This document shows positions 44,280-53,279 of a DNA stretch of 64,000 bases, in pieces. Numbering within the stretch: position 1 is the stretch's first letter; the number at the start of each line of letters is the position of its first letter. Made by a program: the position numbers and the translations under genes. Source of the DNA: Lujinxingia litoralis (GTDB lineage Bacteria > Myxococcota_A > Bradymonadia > Bradymonadales > Bradymonadaceae); the NCBI RefSeq assembly GCF_003260125.1, contig NZ_QHKO01000008.1, positions 125,857-189,856 on the forward strand, read 5' to 3'. The notes under the pieces are model-generated. The model was given only the letters and a program-made list of their open reading frames with translations. It was not told the DNA's origin and made no database searches.

Positions 44280-47071
44280 GGATTGGTCTCCTTGCGGTAG
44301 GCGTCAGAATCGTAGGTGGTGTCGGAGCGATTGAGCGCACCGAGGTTCGAGAGGATGACCATCATGCCGCCGACCACGCCCAGGAAGACGCCCAGGTCGA
44401 AGAAGACGGCCATGCCGATGCCGGGCTCTCCGAAGAGGGGCACGAGCATGGTCATAAAGGGTTTGCCCACGAGCAGGCCGGAGGCCCCGGAGGCCACCGC
44501 GATCAGGACGCCGATGACGGCCATGGTGCGGAAGTTGATCGGCATGCGTTCATTGGACCAGTCCTGACCGCTGGCCATGTACTGGATGATCAGGGCAACG
44601 GTGGCGACCAGGCCGGCGATGAAACCACCGCCGGGCAGGTAGTGGCCGCGGAAGAAGATGTAGACGGCGACGATCAGGATCATGCTCATCAGGGGGCGAG
44701 TGGCCGAGGTGAGCATCACCGGGAAGCGGTCCTGGACCTTGCTCTTGACGCCCTCAATGAAGGCGGGGTTGACGTTGGCCAGGAGCGCATAGATGCCCAG
44801 GCCGGCCATGGCCAGCACGCTGACCTCGCCCATGGTGTCAAAGCCCCGGATGTCGACCAGGGTGACGTTGACGACGTTTTTGCCGCCGCCGACCGGGTAG
44901 TAGGCCTTCTCCAGGTGGGTCATGCTGATGGAGTCCTGAGGCCGGGTCATGACCATGTAGCTCATCCAGCCGGTGCCCAGGCCGGCGATGGTGGAGAGCA
45001 CGCCGTCGCGAACTTTGCGCAGCGAGAAGCCGCCCTCGGAGGGGGTCTCTTTGGGCAGGACGTAGAGGGCCAGGAGCAGGAGCATGATCGTGACGACCTC
45101 GACCGAGAGCTGGGTCAGCGCGAGGTCGGGGGCGGAGAACTTCACGAAGAAGAGGCTTACCGAGAGGCCCACCACCGAGAGGATGGAGAGGGCGACCAGG
45201 CGCTGCTTGTGGTAGACGACGACCCCGATGCAGGCCGCGGCGAAGATGCCGAAGATGACCAGGGTGACCGGTTCCAGCGCGGTGCGCGGGAGGTTGCCCG
45301 GCGCGAAGTCGAAGAGGAAGAAGGGGATGGCGCCGGCGACCACGGTAACGGCGATGAGCAGCATGATGTAGCGCTGCAACGAGCCGTTATCCAGGGCAAC
45401 GGTGGTGGCGCGGGTGGCATCGACGACGCGGTTGACCAGGCCTTCGAAGACGCGCTTGCCGTAGAGGTCGGGCCAGTAGCGCTCGGCCAGGGCAAAGAGC
45501 TTAAAGCGCAGGGTAAAGAAGGCGGCGCCGCCGAAGATGGCGATCAGGCTCATGACGACCGCGGCGTTGAAGCCGTGCCACAGCGCGATGTGGTCGTAGC
45601 CCTGGGGCAGCGCGCCGCCGATGGTGGCCATGGCGGCGGCGTTGAGCAGGGGCTCGCCGGCGGCCGGGTAGACGCCGATGACGACGCAGATGGTCACCAG
45701 GACGGCCACCGGCATCCACATGCCAAAGGGCGGGTCATGGGGTTTGGCCGGGGTCTGACCGACTTCGCCAAAGAAGGTGTCGATGACCAGGCGCACCGAG
45801 TAGGCCATGGAGAGCAGGCCGGCGACGGTGACGATGACCGGCACGATCCAGTCCTGCTCCAAGAAGGGGAGCTTCCAGGATTCGTAGAAGAACATCTCTT
45901 TGGAGAGGAAGCCGTTGAAGCCCGGGATGCCGGCCATGGCCGCGGCGCCCAAGGTGGCCAGGGTCATGGTGATGGGCATCGCGTGGCGAAGGCCGCCGAG
46001 GATGCGCATATCGCGGGTGCCGGCCTCGTGGTCCACGATGCCCACGCTCATGAAGAGGGAGGCCTTAAAGGCGGCGTGGTTCATGATGTGGAAGACGCCC
46101 ACCAGCGCGGCCATCGGGGTGCCGAAGCCAAAGAGGGTGGTGATCAGGCCCAGGTGGCTGATGGTGGAGTAGGCCAGCAGGCCCTTGAGGTCGTGTTTGA
46201 AGAGGGCGACGTAGGCCGCAAAGGTCAGGGTGACCAGGCCGGCGCCGGTGACCAGGAAGAACCACTCCGGGGTGCCGGAGAGGGCCGGGTGCATGCGAGC
46301 CAGCAAAAAGACGCCGGCTTTGACCATGGTGGCCGAGTGCAGGTAGGCGCTCACCGGGGTGGGCGCGGTCATGGCGTTGGGCAGCCAGAAGTGGAAGGGG
46401 AACTGAGCGCTCTTGGTAAAGGCTCCCATCAGCACCAGGAGGAGCGCCGGCAGGTAGAGCGCGTGGCTCTGGATACGGCTGGCTGAGGCGAGGATGGCCG
46501 AGAGCTCGTAGCTGCCCACGATATGGCCGATGAGCAACATGCCGGCAAAGAGCAGGAGCCCGCCCATCCCGGTGATGGCCAGGGCCATGCGGGCGCCCTG
46601 GCGAGCCAGGGGGACGTGGGTCCAGTAGGCGATGAGCAAGAAGCTGCTCAGGCTGGTGATCTCCCAGAAGAAGGCCAGCAGCAGCACGTTCTCGGAGAGG
46701 ACGACCCCGAGCATGGCGCCCATAAAGGCCAAGAGCGCTCCGAAGAAGCGCCCGCGGGGGTCATCGTCGCTCAGATAGTAGTGTGCGTAGAGCACGACCA
46801 GGGTGCCAATGCCCAGGATCAGAATGGCAAAGAGCATCCCCAGGCCGTCGACCCGAAACGAGAGGTTCAACCCCAGGGTTTCGATCCATGGCCAGAAGGC
46901 CACGAAGGTCTCCCCGGCGAAGACGTCTCCGGCCATGCTCAATAAGAGCCCCAGGGAGAGCGTGGTGGGGAGGAGGGCGCCGACAGTGGCCGCGGTATGA
47001 CTCTGGCGGGCCAACAAAATCGGGAGGAGCAGGCCGACGAAGGGCAACAAGACGATGAGCAAGGGCGTCAT
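44267..47071 (-). CDS. mrpA: Mrp antiporter fused subunit A-B
   Basis: 934 residues from ATG 47071. The first ~780 are MrpA: a NuoL-like core ('YWTHVPLARQGARMALAITG', 'HFWLPNAMTAPTPVSAYLHS', 'FNGFLSKEMFFYE') followed by the MrpA-specific C-terminal part. The last ~140 ('ILIVAVYIFFRGHYLPGGGF') are the MrpB domain. B. subtilis has separate A and B; the fused AB with C-G is the group-2 Mrp/Pha layout of many Gram-negatives. The complex expels Na+ or K+ in exchange for protons and supports alkali and salt tolerance. First gene of the operon. Confidence 0.96.
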   Translation of the reverse strand: MTPLLIVLLPFVGLLLPILLARQSHTAATVGALLPTTLSLGLLLSMAGDVFAGETFVAFWPWIETLGLNLSFRVDGLGMLFAILILGIGTLVVLYAHYYLSDDDPRGRFFGALLAFMGAMLGVVLSENVLLLAFFWEITSLSSFLLIAYWTHVPLARQGARMALAITGMGGLLLFAGMLLIGHIVGSYELSAILASASRIQSHALYLPALLLVLMGAFTKSAQFPFHFWLPNAMTAPTPVSAYLHSATMVKAGVFLLARMHPALSGTPEWFFLVTGAGLVTLTFAAYVALFKHDLKGLLAYSTISHLGLITTLFGFGTPMAALVGVFHIMNHAAFKASLFMSVGIVDHEAGTRDMRILGGLRHAMPITMTLATLGAAAMAGIPGFNGFLSKEMFFYESWKLPFLEQDWIVPVIVTVAGLLSMAYSVRLVIDTFFGEVGQTPAKPHDPPFGMWMPVAVLVTICVVIGVYPAAGEPLLNAAAMATIGGALPQGYDHIALWHGFNAAVVMSLIAIFGGAAFFTLRFKLFALAERYWPDLYGKRVFEGLVNRVVDATRATTVALDNGSLQRYIMLLIAVTVVAGAIPFFLFDFAPGNLPRTALEPVTLVIFGIFAAACIGVVVYHKQRLVALSILSVVGLSVSLFFVKFSAPDLALTQLSVEVVTIMLLLLALYVLPKETPSEGGFSLRKVRDGVLSTIAGLGTGWMSYMVMTRPQDSISMTHLEKAYYPVGGGKNVVNVTLVDIRGFDTMGEVSVLAMAGLGIYALLANVNPAFIEGVKSKVQDRFPVMLTSATRPLMSMILIVAVYIFFRGHYLPGGGFIAGLVATVALIIQYMASGQDWSNERMPINFRTMAVIGVLIAVASGASGLLVGKPFMTMLVPLFGEPGIGMAVFFDLGVFLGVVGGMMVILSNLGALNRSDTTYDSDAYRKETNPWKP

Positions 47072-47105
47072 GACATCTCGGATCGTTACGGGAGACGGAC
47101 GCCAC

Positions 47106-47177
47106 CGGGTGAAAGCACCCGACGGCAATTCGCCAGATAAGGGCGCGAAATATGCCAGATGGCCGGAAGCTCGACAA
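47106..47177 (-). promoter_or_regulatory. mrp operon promoter and leader hairpin
   Basis: On the reverse strand TTGTCG (47172-47177), 17-base spacer and CATATT (47149-47154), each 4 of 6 to consensus. Downstream in the leader is a perfect 6-bp stem with an AAAG-type loop (47106-47121), 35 bases before the mrpA start. Confidence 0.5.
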
Positions 47178-47266
47178 GGCGATTCCGGCGGTAGAAAAAG
47201 GCGATAGGGCCCGCAGCGGGCCGCGCACACGCGCACACGTGAGCGGGGCGGTCGCGCCCTAAGGGG

Positions 47267-47755
47267 TCAGTTACAGATGGGCGTGGAGAAGGCGCCGGAG
47301 ACTTCGCTGGAGGGGCCGGAGGCGTTGATGGAGCCTTTGATGATGTGATCGACGTCGGTGTCGATGCGATCGATGACGATGGTGCCGGCCGAGGCGCTCT
47401 CGGTGAAGGTGGTGCCGCCTTCGATGAGGTTGAAGCTGACGTTGCCCGCGGCGCTGAGCGTGCCGGTGGACTGGACCTGTCCGACGACCACGGTGAGGTA
47501 ATTGCCCGGCGGGGTGGAGGTGCAGCTAAACGAGGCGCTGTCGGAGAAGGTCAGAAAGAAGGTGCCGTCGCTGCTGATTTCGGCGGTGGAACTCAGAGCG
47601 GAGAAACGCTCGCCATAGACGGTACCCGAGAGGGAGGTGCCCGGCAGGGCGTCTAAGAGCTCTCCGCAGCCGGAGAGCGTAAGGCTGGCGGTGAGTGCCA
47701 GCAGGGCAGCGCGGGGGAGAAAGTCTGGGAGCGTCAAAGTTCTCATAGAGCTCAT
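47267..47755 (-). CDS. Predicted lipoprotein
   Basis: 162 residues (ATG 47755; 47746 possible). Signal peptide with Arg and 'ALLALTASLTLSGC', a clear lipobox. The mature part is Ser/Thr/Gly-rich and beta-strand-like: 'SGTVYGERFSALSSTAEISS', 'GTFFLTFSDSASFSCTSTPP', 'GTIVIDRIDTDVDHIIKGSI'. Two cysteines, one near the C-terminal end 'TPICN'. Resembles small secreted beta-sandwich proteins of Myxococcota and Bradymonadia, no named family. Function unknown. Located upstream of mrpA on the same strand direction but separated by ~195 bases. Confidence 0.75.
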   Translation of the reverse strand: MSSMRTLTLPDFLPRAALLALTASLTLSGCGELLDALPGTSLSGTVYGERFSALSSTAEISSDGTFFLTFSDSASFSCTSTPPGNYLTVVVGQVQSTGTLSAAGNVSFNLIEGGTTFTESASAGTIVIDRIDTDVDHIIKGSINASGPSSEVSGAFSTPICN

Positions 47756-47836
47756 GGGTGCAGATGTCTGTGAAATCGGCGCGGGCTGCGGCCGGGCGCA
47801 TCTTAGGGCAGGGGGTGCGGGGGCGCAAATCTTCGC

Positions 47837-49204
47837 TCAGGCCTCGGGCTCCAGGAAGATGAAGCCGCTCTCCAGGCGAGCCCGGCGGTCGGTGGGAAGC
47901 CAGCCCTGGTCGTTGATCGTGCGGGGGCCGGTTCCGCTCCAGTAGTCTTCAAAGAGGGTGTCGCCGCGCAGCCAGAGTTCGTCGATTTCGCCGCCGCGCG
48001 CATTGGCGTGGCGGGTGGCGATGCCCTCGATGGGGCGGCCGGCGGAGCCCGGCCTCGTGGCGTCGGGGTGTTCCAGGTGCGAGATGCCGGTCTCGGGCAG
48101 CGCGAAGTAGCCCAGGATCTTTACGCCGGCGCGTTGCAGGATCTCGCGCCAGGTGAGGTTGGCCTGGCCCTCGGGCACGTAGATGGTGCGCAGGCGTCCG
48201 CCCAGCTCCGAGCGCACCGGCTGGTAGAGCAGGCGTTCGGCGGCCTTTTCGCCGATGCCGCCCAGGGCGCGGGAGAGGGGGGAGGGATCGCGGGCGTGGT
48301 CGGCCAGCTGTTTGAGCAGCTCCGGGGCGCGCTCCACGCGTTCTTGCCAGCGCGAAGCCAGGGATTCCAGAAATGCCGGTCCGCAGATCAGGTGCGTGGG
48401 TTTGAGGGCGGCAATCTGTTCGTGGAGGGCCCGGGGGGAGGGGGCTACGGCGACCTGCTGGCCGGCGTAGAGCGTGGCCATGGTGAGCAGGAAGGCGCCG
48501 GGCCAGCCGTAGGAGAGGAGCGCGCCCAGGCGCACCGGGGCCTCGCTGGTGAGGGCCATCTGGTGGGCGAGGCGCTCCAGCAAGAGGAGGACGCGCTCGC
48601 CATCGAAGAGCGCGCCGCGGGAGTCGGGTGAGGGTGTGGGGTCGAAGAGGATCAGCGCCGGGGCGTGGGCGGGGCGCTCAAACATGCGCTCGGCCAGCAG
48701 GTTGAGGCCGCCGCGCCGCAGGCGCGAGCGCCCCTGCTCCGAGAGTGCTTCCAGGCTGAGGGTGGAGGGGGAGTCGGCCGAGCCTTCCAGAAGTAAAAAG
48801 CGCAGCTCCGAGGGGAGTTGGCCGCCGGGGCCCTGGAGGCGCTGGCGTTCGCTCTCATCGGCGACCACAATCAGCGTGCAGCCCGAGCGGGCGAGCTGGC
48901 GGAGGCTGTCGGAGCGCTCCTGGCCGGGCAGGAGGGGGACCAGGCAGGCGCCGGCGAGCCAGCCGGCCACCATGATGTCGAGGAGGGCGGCGGAGTTGGG
49001 GGCGACGCAGCCGATGCGCGCGCCGGGTTCCAGGCCCCAGTCGACCAGTCCCATGGCCAGGCGTTGCACCTGGCGAGTCCACTCCCAGTAGGTCGTTTCC
49101 TGGAGACGGCCGGCCTCGTCGAGGAGAGCCCGGGCGGGGGCCTCTTTGATGGCGTCGTTTTGAAAGCGTTTCCAGAGTTCGGTGGGGAGGTTTCGTTTGG
49201 CCAC
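47837..49204 (-). CDS. Degenerate AMP-binding (ANL superfamily) protein
   Basis: About 455 residues from GTG 49204, preceded by AGGGA. The N-terminal domain of acyl-CoA synthetase-type enzymes is seen: 'TYWEWTRQVQRLAMGLVDWG', 'IGCVAPNSAALLDIMVAGWL', 'GLEPGARIGCVAPNSAAL'. The A5-like 'ILGYFALPETGISHLEHPDA', 'PGSAGRPIEGI' and 'GWLPTDRRARLESGFIFLE' are recognisable. The P-loop motif (normally [ST]SGTTGxPK) is replaced by 'FDPTPSPDSRGALFDG', and the protein ends before the C-terminal domain that carries the catalytic lysine. It is therefore unlikely to be a normal ligase. Divergent from the RimB-like gene. Confidence 0.75.
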   Translation of the reverse strand: MAKRNLPTELWKRFQNDAIKEAPARALLDEAGRLQETTYWEWTRQVQRLAMGLVDWGLEPGARIGCVAPNSAALLDIMVAGWLAGACLVPLLPGQERSDSLRQLARSGCTLIVVADESERQRLQGPGGQLPSELRFLLLEGSADSPSTLSLEALSEQGRSRLRRGGLNLLAERMFERPAHAPALILFDPTPSPDSRGALFDGERVLLLLERLAHQMALTSEAPVRLGALLSYGWPGAFLLTMATLYAGQQVAVAPSPRALHEQIAALKPTHLICGPAFLESLASRWQERVERAPELLKQLADHARDPSPLSRALGGIGEKAAERLLYQPVRSELGGRLRTIYVPEGQANLTWREILQRAGVKILGYFALPETGISHLEHPDATRPGSAGRPIEGIATRHANARGGEIDELWLRGDTLFEDYWSGTGPRTINDQGWLPTDRRARLESGFIFLEPEA

Positions 49205-49374
49205 TGCGTCTATCCCTGGCGAGGGTTGAAGGCGGAAGGGGGACGATCGGAAGCGGGGTAAGCCCCGGCCGAGAGTGTAGTGTGCTCGCCGCAGTTGACA
49301 AAGGGCATCCGCATCGCGATCTGGATCGAGTGGGAGCGATGCCGTCCCCCCCAAAAAACAGCGAGGATGAAGAG

Positions 49375-49833
49375 ATGGCCAGGGCGCCGCAGCATCAAGT
49401 GCGTACGATCATCGGGTGGCGTGAGTGGGTGAGGATCCCGGAGCTGGGGAGCTGGCCGGTGAAGGCGAAGGTCGATACCGGCGCGCGCAGCTCCGCGTTG
49501 CACGCGGAGAAGATCGAGTTTTTTGAGCGTGAGGGGCAGGCCTGGGTACGCTTTGAGGTGCAGCCGCATCAGCGTAGTGTTCGGGATGCGGCCGCGGCGG
49601 AGTTTCCTCTCCACGATCGCCGGATGGTGCGGAGTTCTTCGGGGCATGAGGAGTTGCGCGCGGTGATCCGCCCGCAGATTCAGGTGTTGGGGAAGCGTTT
49701 TGCCATCGAACTCACGTTGACCAATCGCGATGAGATGGGGTTTCGGATGTTGCTGGGGCGTGAGGCGCTCAAAGGGCGATTTCTTGTCGATCCCAACGCA
49801 TCCTTTCTGGGCGGAAGGCCCACATCGGAGTAG
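49375..49833 (+). CDS. RimB-like retropepsin-type zinc protease
   Basis: 152 residues from ATG 49375 (ATG 49339 possible). PF05618-type 'ATP-dependent zinc protease': 'GWREWVRIPELGSWPVKAKVDTGARSS' carries the Asp-Thr-Gly-Ala retropepsin triad (inside 'VDTGARSSALHA'), then 'LTNRDEMGFRMLLGREALKG'. Members are encoded beside rimK and are reported to cut ribosomal protein S6 or its glutamate tail in other bacteria. Here rimK starts 72 bases downstream on the same strand, supporting the same role. Start choice is uncertain. Confidence 0.85.
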   Translation: MARAPQHQVRTIIGWREWVRIPELGSWPVKAKVDTGARSSALHAEKIEFFEREGQAWVRFEVQPHQRSVRDAAAAEFPLHDRRMVRSSSGHEELRAVIRPQIQVLGKRFAIELTLTNRDEMGFRMLLGREALKGRFLVDPNASFLGGRPTSE

Positions 49834-49905
49834 GTTCGCGCCGCGTTTCGGCCCGGCGTATAAGGCGTCGGGTTCGTTTTGTTTAAGCCTCAGGAGCAGC
49901 ACCCC

Positions 49906-50811
49906 ATGAAGATCGCGATCCTCTCTCGTAAGAGTTCCCTTTACTCCACGCGCCGACTGCGCGAAGCGGCCGCGGAGCGTGGTCACGATGTGCAGATCGT
50001 CGACTACCTGCGCTGCTTTATGGACATCACCTCGCGGCGACCGCGGGTGATGCTGGCCGGAGAAGAGCTTGAGGGCATTGAGGCGGTCGTCCCGCGCATC
50101 GGGGCGACGTATACCTTTTACGGGCTCTCGGTGGTGCGCCAGTTCGAGATGATGGGGGTGTTTTCTGCCAACACCTCCCAGGGGATCTCGCGCTCGCGCG
50201 ACAAACTGCGGGCGATGCAGCTGCTGGCCCGCGCGGGGGTGGATATGCCGGTGACCGGCTTTTTGCATTCGACCAAGGATGTCGACGGGGTCATCGACAC
50301 GGTGGGCGGCGCGCCCCTGGTGATCAAGCTGCTGGAGGGCACCCAGGGCATCGGGGTGGTGCTGGCGGAGACGCGTAAGGCGGCGCAGTCGGTGATCGAG
50401 GCGTTTCGAGGGCTCGATGCCAACATCCTGCTTCAGGAATACATCGCCGAGGCTGCCGGTGCCGATATTCGGGCCTTTGTGGTGGGCGATGAGGTGGTCG
50501 CGGCGATGAAGCGGCAGGCGCAGCCCGGGGAGTTTCGCTCCAATCTGCATCGTGGCGGACATGCCACGGTGGCCGAGCTCAGCGACGAGGAGCGGGAGAC
50601 GGCGTTGCTGGCGGCTCAGACCATGGGGTTGAGTGTGGCCGGTGTCGATCTCTTGCGCTCCGCCCGGGGGCCGATGGTCATCGAGGTGAATTCGTCGCCG
50701 GGGCTCGAAGGCATTGAGCAGACCACCGGGGTCGATGTGGCTTCTAAGGTGATTGAATTCATTGAGGAAAACGTCTCGCGAGGTGCGGCCCGTGACACGA
50801 TCCACTTCTGA
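49906..50811 (+). CDS. rimK: RimK ATP-grasp protein-glutamate ligase
   Basis: 301 residues from ATG 49906; AGGAG precedes it. ATP-grasp enzyme: 'ATYTFYGLSVVRQFEMMGVF', 'PLVIKLLEGTQGIGVVLAET' with the ATP lysine, 'AGADIRAFVVGDEVVAAMKR', 'GEFRSNLHRGGHATVAELSD' and 'RGPMVIEVNSSPGLEGIEQT' (Glu/Asn metal ligands). It adds glutamate residues to the C-terminus of ribosomal protein S6 in E. coli and thereby remodels ribosomes. Flanked by a RimB-like protease and an AstE-like deacylase, forming a triad known from other bacteria. Confidence 0.95.
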   Translation: MKIAILSRKSSLYSTRRLREAAAERGHDVQIVDYLRCFMDITSRRPRVMLAGEELEGIEAVVPRIGATYTFYGLSVVRQFEMMGVFSANTSQGISRSRDKLRAMQLLARAGVDMPVTGFLHSTKDVDGVIDTVGGAPLVIKLLEGTQGIGVVLAETRKAAQSVIEAFRGLDANILLQEYIAEAAGADIRAFVVGDEVVAAMKRQAQPGEFRSNLHRGGHATVAELSDEERETALLAAQTMGLSVAGVDLLRSARGPMVIEVNSSPGLEGIEQTTGVDVASKVIEFIEENVSRGAARDTIHF

Positions 50812-51787
50812 GGAGGCACGCTCGCTGACCGAGATCAAAGGGCGCCGACCCCTGGTGGTGAAGGGGGTGTATGTCGAGCCGGGGGAACGTCAACGGGTGG
50901 AGGTGCCGGTGGGAGGGCTGCCCACACAGACGCCGCTTACGTTGTCGGTGGAGGTGGTTCGTGGGGCGACGCCGGGGCCGCGGGTGTGGGTGAGCGCGGC
51001 GCTGCACGGGGATGAGGTCAACGGGGTGGAGATCGTGCGGGAGTTGCTCGACGAGCTCGACCCCAAGAAAATGTGCGGGGCGGTGATTGCGGTGCCGATC
51101 GTCAACGTGTTCGGGTTTCTCAATCAATCTCGCTACTTGCCGGATCGTCGCGATCTCAATCGCAGCTTTCCGGGGCATAAGAAGGGCAGCCTGGCCGGGC
51201 GCCTGGCCCGGCTCTTTCTGGATGAGATCGTCTCGCAGTGCACCCACGGCATCGATCTGCACACCGCGGCGGTGGGGCGCTACAACTTTCCGCATGTGCG
51301 CGGAGCGCTCAGCGATCCGGAGAGCCGGCGCATTCTGCGGGCGTTCGGGGCCGAAGTGATCATGGACTCCACCCCGCCCCGGGGGTCGTTGCGCCAGACG
51401 GCGGCCAAAAAGAAGATCCCGATGGTGCTCTTTGAGGGGGGAGAAGCGATGCGCTTTGATCGATCGGTGGTCGAGGTGGGGCTGGCCGGCGTCCGTCGGG
51501 TGCTCGGGGAGCTCGGCGTCATGGAGGAGAGCGGCCTGGCGGTTCCTGGGGCGAACCACGAGACCTCGACGACCAGCTGGGTGCGGGCGCGGCGAGCGGG
51601 GATTTTAAGGGTGGAAGTGGAGAGTGGTGCCTATGTGAAGAAGGGGCAGCGCCTGGGCACGGTGGGAGACGCCTTTGATACCAGTGCCGCTGCGCTGAAG
51701 GCCCCTTTTAGTGGGATTGTGCTCTCGCATGTGACGCATCCGCTGGTGCATCAGGGCGACGCGATGTTTCACGTGGCGAAGCTCTGA
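50792..51787 (+). CDS. Succinylglutamate desuccinylase/aspartoacylase family protein
   Basis: 331 residues from GTG 50792, which overlaps the rimK end by 20 bases and lies ~7 bases after GAGG. Zn-dependent AstE/AspA fold: 'VSAALHGDEVNGVEIVREL' gives the His and Glu ligands, 'CTHGIDLHTAAVGRYNFPHV' the third His, and 'PMVLFEGGEAMRF' the later glutamate. The C-terminus carries a biotinyl-like hammerhead ('SGAYVKKGQRLGTVGD'), as in this subgroup. It cleaves an N-acyl amino acid amide in the cytosol. Linked to rimK in many genomes, probably processing or trimming glutamate-containing products. Confidence 0.9.
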   Translation: MTRSTSEEARSLTEIKGRRPLVVKGVYVEPGERQRVEVPVGGLPTQTPLTLSVEVVRGATPGPRVWVSAALHGDEVNGVEIVRELLDELDPKKMCGAVIAVPIVNVFGFLNQSRYLPDRRDLNRSFPGHKKGSLAGRLARLFLDEIVSQCTHGIDLHTAAVGRYNFPHVRGALSDPESRRILRAFGAEVIMDSTPPRGSLRQTAAKKKIPMVLFEGGEAMRFDRSVVEVGLAGVRRVLGELGVMEESGLAVPGANHETSTTSWVRARRAGILRVEVESGAYVKKGQRLGTVGDAFDTSAAALKAPFSGIVLSHVTHPLVHQGDAMFHVAKL

Positions 51788-51848
51788 GAGCGTCCCGGGA
51801 GGGCGCGCGCGCGGGGGGGGGCCGGGGAGCCTTTGGGGTAGGCGTTGC

Positions 51849-53279
51849 TTAGGGTGCAGCGGGGCGTTGTGCGGGGGGCTCCAGGGGGAGGGCGCGCTCG
51901 GTCCAGGTTTGCATGCTGCCCTCAAAGACGATGGCCCGGGTCAGGCCGTGGGCGTGCAGCAGGCTGGTGGCCGCGGCCGCGCGGGCGCCGCTGCCGCAGT
52001 ACACGATGAGATCTTGGTCGTCGGGGATCGTATCGCAGAGGGTCGTCAGCCGGGTGAAGGGCCGGTGCAGCGCGTCGGGGATGTGGCCCTGCCGCCATTC
52101 CAGGGAGGAGCGCACATCGACAAAGAGCGCATCTTTCTGGCGCCAGCGCTCCAGGGCTTCGTCCACCTCGATGTAGGGTTGGTCGGTGAAATGCGCGTCG
52201 GGGAGTTCGTCGAACCGTGCCCATCCCACGATGGCGTCATGGCCCACGCGGAGCAGACGCGTGGCGGCTTGTGCGGGATCTTCGCCGGGAGAGGCGATCA
52301 GCACCAGGGGCTGGCGCCAGGGGAGCGCCCATCCGGCCCAGCTCTCCAGATGAGCTCCCAGGGGCAGGTGAAGGCTTTGGGGGAGATGCGCGCGCTGGAA
52401 GTCGTCGCGGGAGCGAAGATCGACAAAGGTGACGCCCTGGTCGATGGCCTGGCGGATGCGGTGAGGATGGAGCCGGGCGGGTTCGGCGCTGCGATCGCGA
52501 AGCCCGAAGCCGTCGCGGTTCTCGACCTTCATGCGTTTGAAGTAGGTGGGCGAATCGGGTTGGCCGGCCAAAATATGCTCGATAAACCCTTCTTTATCGT
52601 CGCGCTTCAGGTAGGTGGCCCAGGGGGCGGTGTTCCATTCGATGGCGAGGGTGGTGGAGGGGAGGGCGCCGATGGCCTTGCCGCAGGCCGAGCCCGCACC
52701 GTGGCCGGGCCACAGGGGGACGTCGTGCGGGAAGCGCTCCCGAGCGATGTGCACGCTTCGGTAGAGGGCTTCGGCGGCCTGACGGCTGGAGTTTTCGCCC
52801 AGTCCGGTGGCGTCGATGAGATCGGGGCGCCCCAGAGTGCTGACAAAGAGGAAGTCGCCGGTGAGCACGCCGAGGACGTGATCGTGCTCGATGAGCAGGT
52901 AGCTCAGGTGCTCCGGCGTGTGGCCGGGGGTGTGCACGGCTTCCAGCGCGCAGCACCCGAGTCGGATGTGTTGGCCATCTTGCAGGGGGCGGGCGCGAAG
53001 TTCGCTCAGCCCCTGGTAGCGCCAGGTTTCGCCGCCCTGGGCGCTATGCCAGAAGGTCGCCCCGGTGGCGAGGGCGAGCTCGCGGGCGCCGCTTAAAAAG
53101 TCGGCGTGGATGTGGGTTTCGGCCACGTCGGTGATGGTCAGGCCCTGGGCGCGGGCGAGGGCGAGGTAAGGTTCGAGATCCCGACGCGGATCGACCACCA
53201 GCGCGCGTTGGGTGTCGGGGCAGCCGATCAGAAAGGAGGCCTGGGCAAGATCGCTGTCGTAGAGGCGTTCGAGGATCAT
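51849..53279 (-). CDS. MBL-fold persulfide dioxygenase-like protein fused to two rhodanese domains
   Basis: 476 residues from ATG 53279; AGGAA before it. The first ~240 are a metallo-beta-lactamase-fold domain of ETHE1/persulfide dioxygenase type ('AETHIHADFLSGARELALAT', 'VHTPGHTPEHLSYLL', 'VLTGDFLFVSTLGRPDL'). Two rhodanese-like domains follow: the first ('TFVDLRSRDDFQRAHLPQSL') has Ser/Pro where the catalytic Cys should be ('LIASPGED'), the second ('ALFVDVRSSLEWRQGHIPDA') keeps it ('VYCGSGARAAA'). So the second can transfer sulfur. Overall it fits sulfide/persulfide detoxification in the cytosol, using glutathione persulfide or a low-molecular-weight equivalent. Confidence 0.92.
   Translation of the reverse strand: MILERLYDSDLAQASFLIGCPDTQRALVVDPRRDLEPYLALARAQGLTITDVAETHIHADFLSGARELALATGATFWHSAQGGETWRYQGLSELRARPLQDGQHIRLGCCALEAVHTPGHTPEHLSYLLIEHDHVLGVLTGDFLFVSTLGRPDLIDATGLGENSSRQAAEALYRSVHIARERFPHDVPLWPGHGAGSACGKAIGALPSTTLAIEWNTAPWATYLKRDDKEGFIEHILAGQPDSPTYFKRMKVENRDGFGLRDRSAEPARLHPHRIRQAIDQGVTFVDLRSRDDFQRAHLPQSLHLPLGAHLESWAGWALPWRQPLVLIASPGEDPAQAATRLLRVGHDAIVGWARFDELPDAHFTDQPYIEVDEALERWRQKDALFVDVRSSLEWRQGHIPDALHRPFTRLTTLCDTIPDDQDLIVYCGSGARAAAATSLLHAHGLTRAIVFEGSMQTWTERALPLEPPAQRPAAP

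Noticed and set aside
44237..46486. Long forward open frame opposite mrpAB
   Set aside because: It is the antisense of a well-conserved membrane protein gene; Asp/Gly/Val-rich low complexity and no family.
47072..47266. Known Na+ riboswitch upstream of mrp
   Set aside because: The leader shows one short hairpin only; no recognisable conserved core could be identified by eye.
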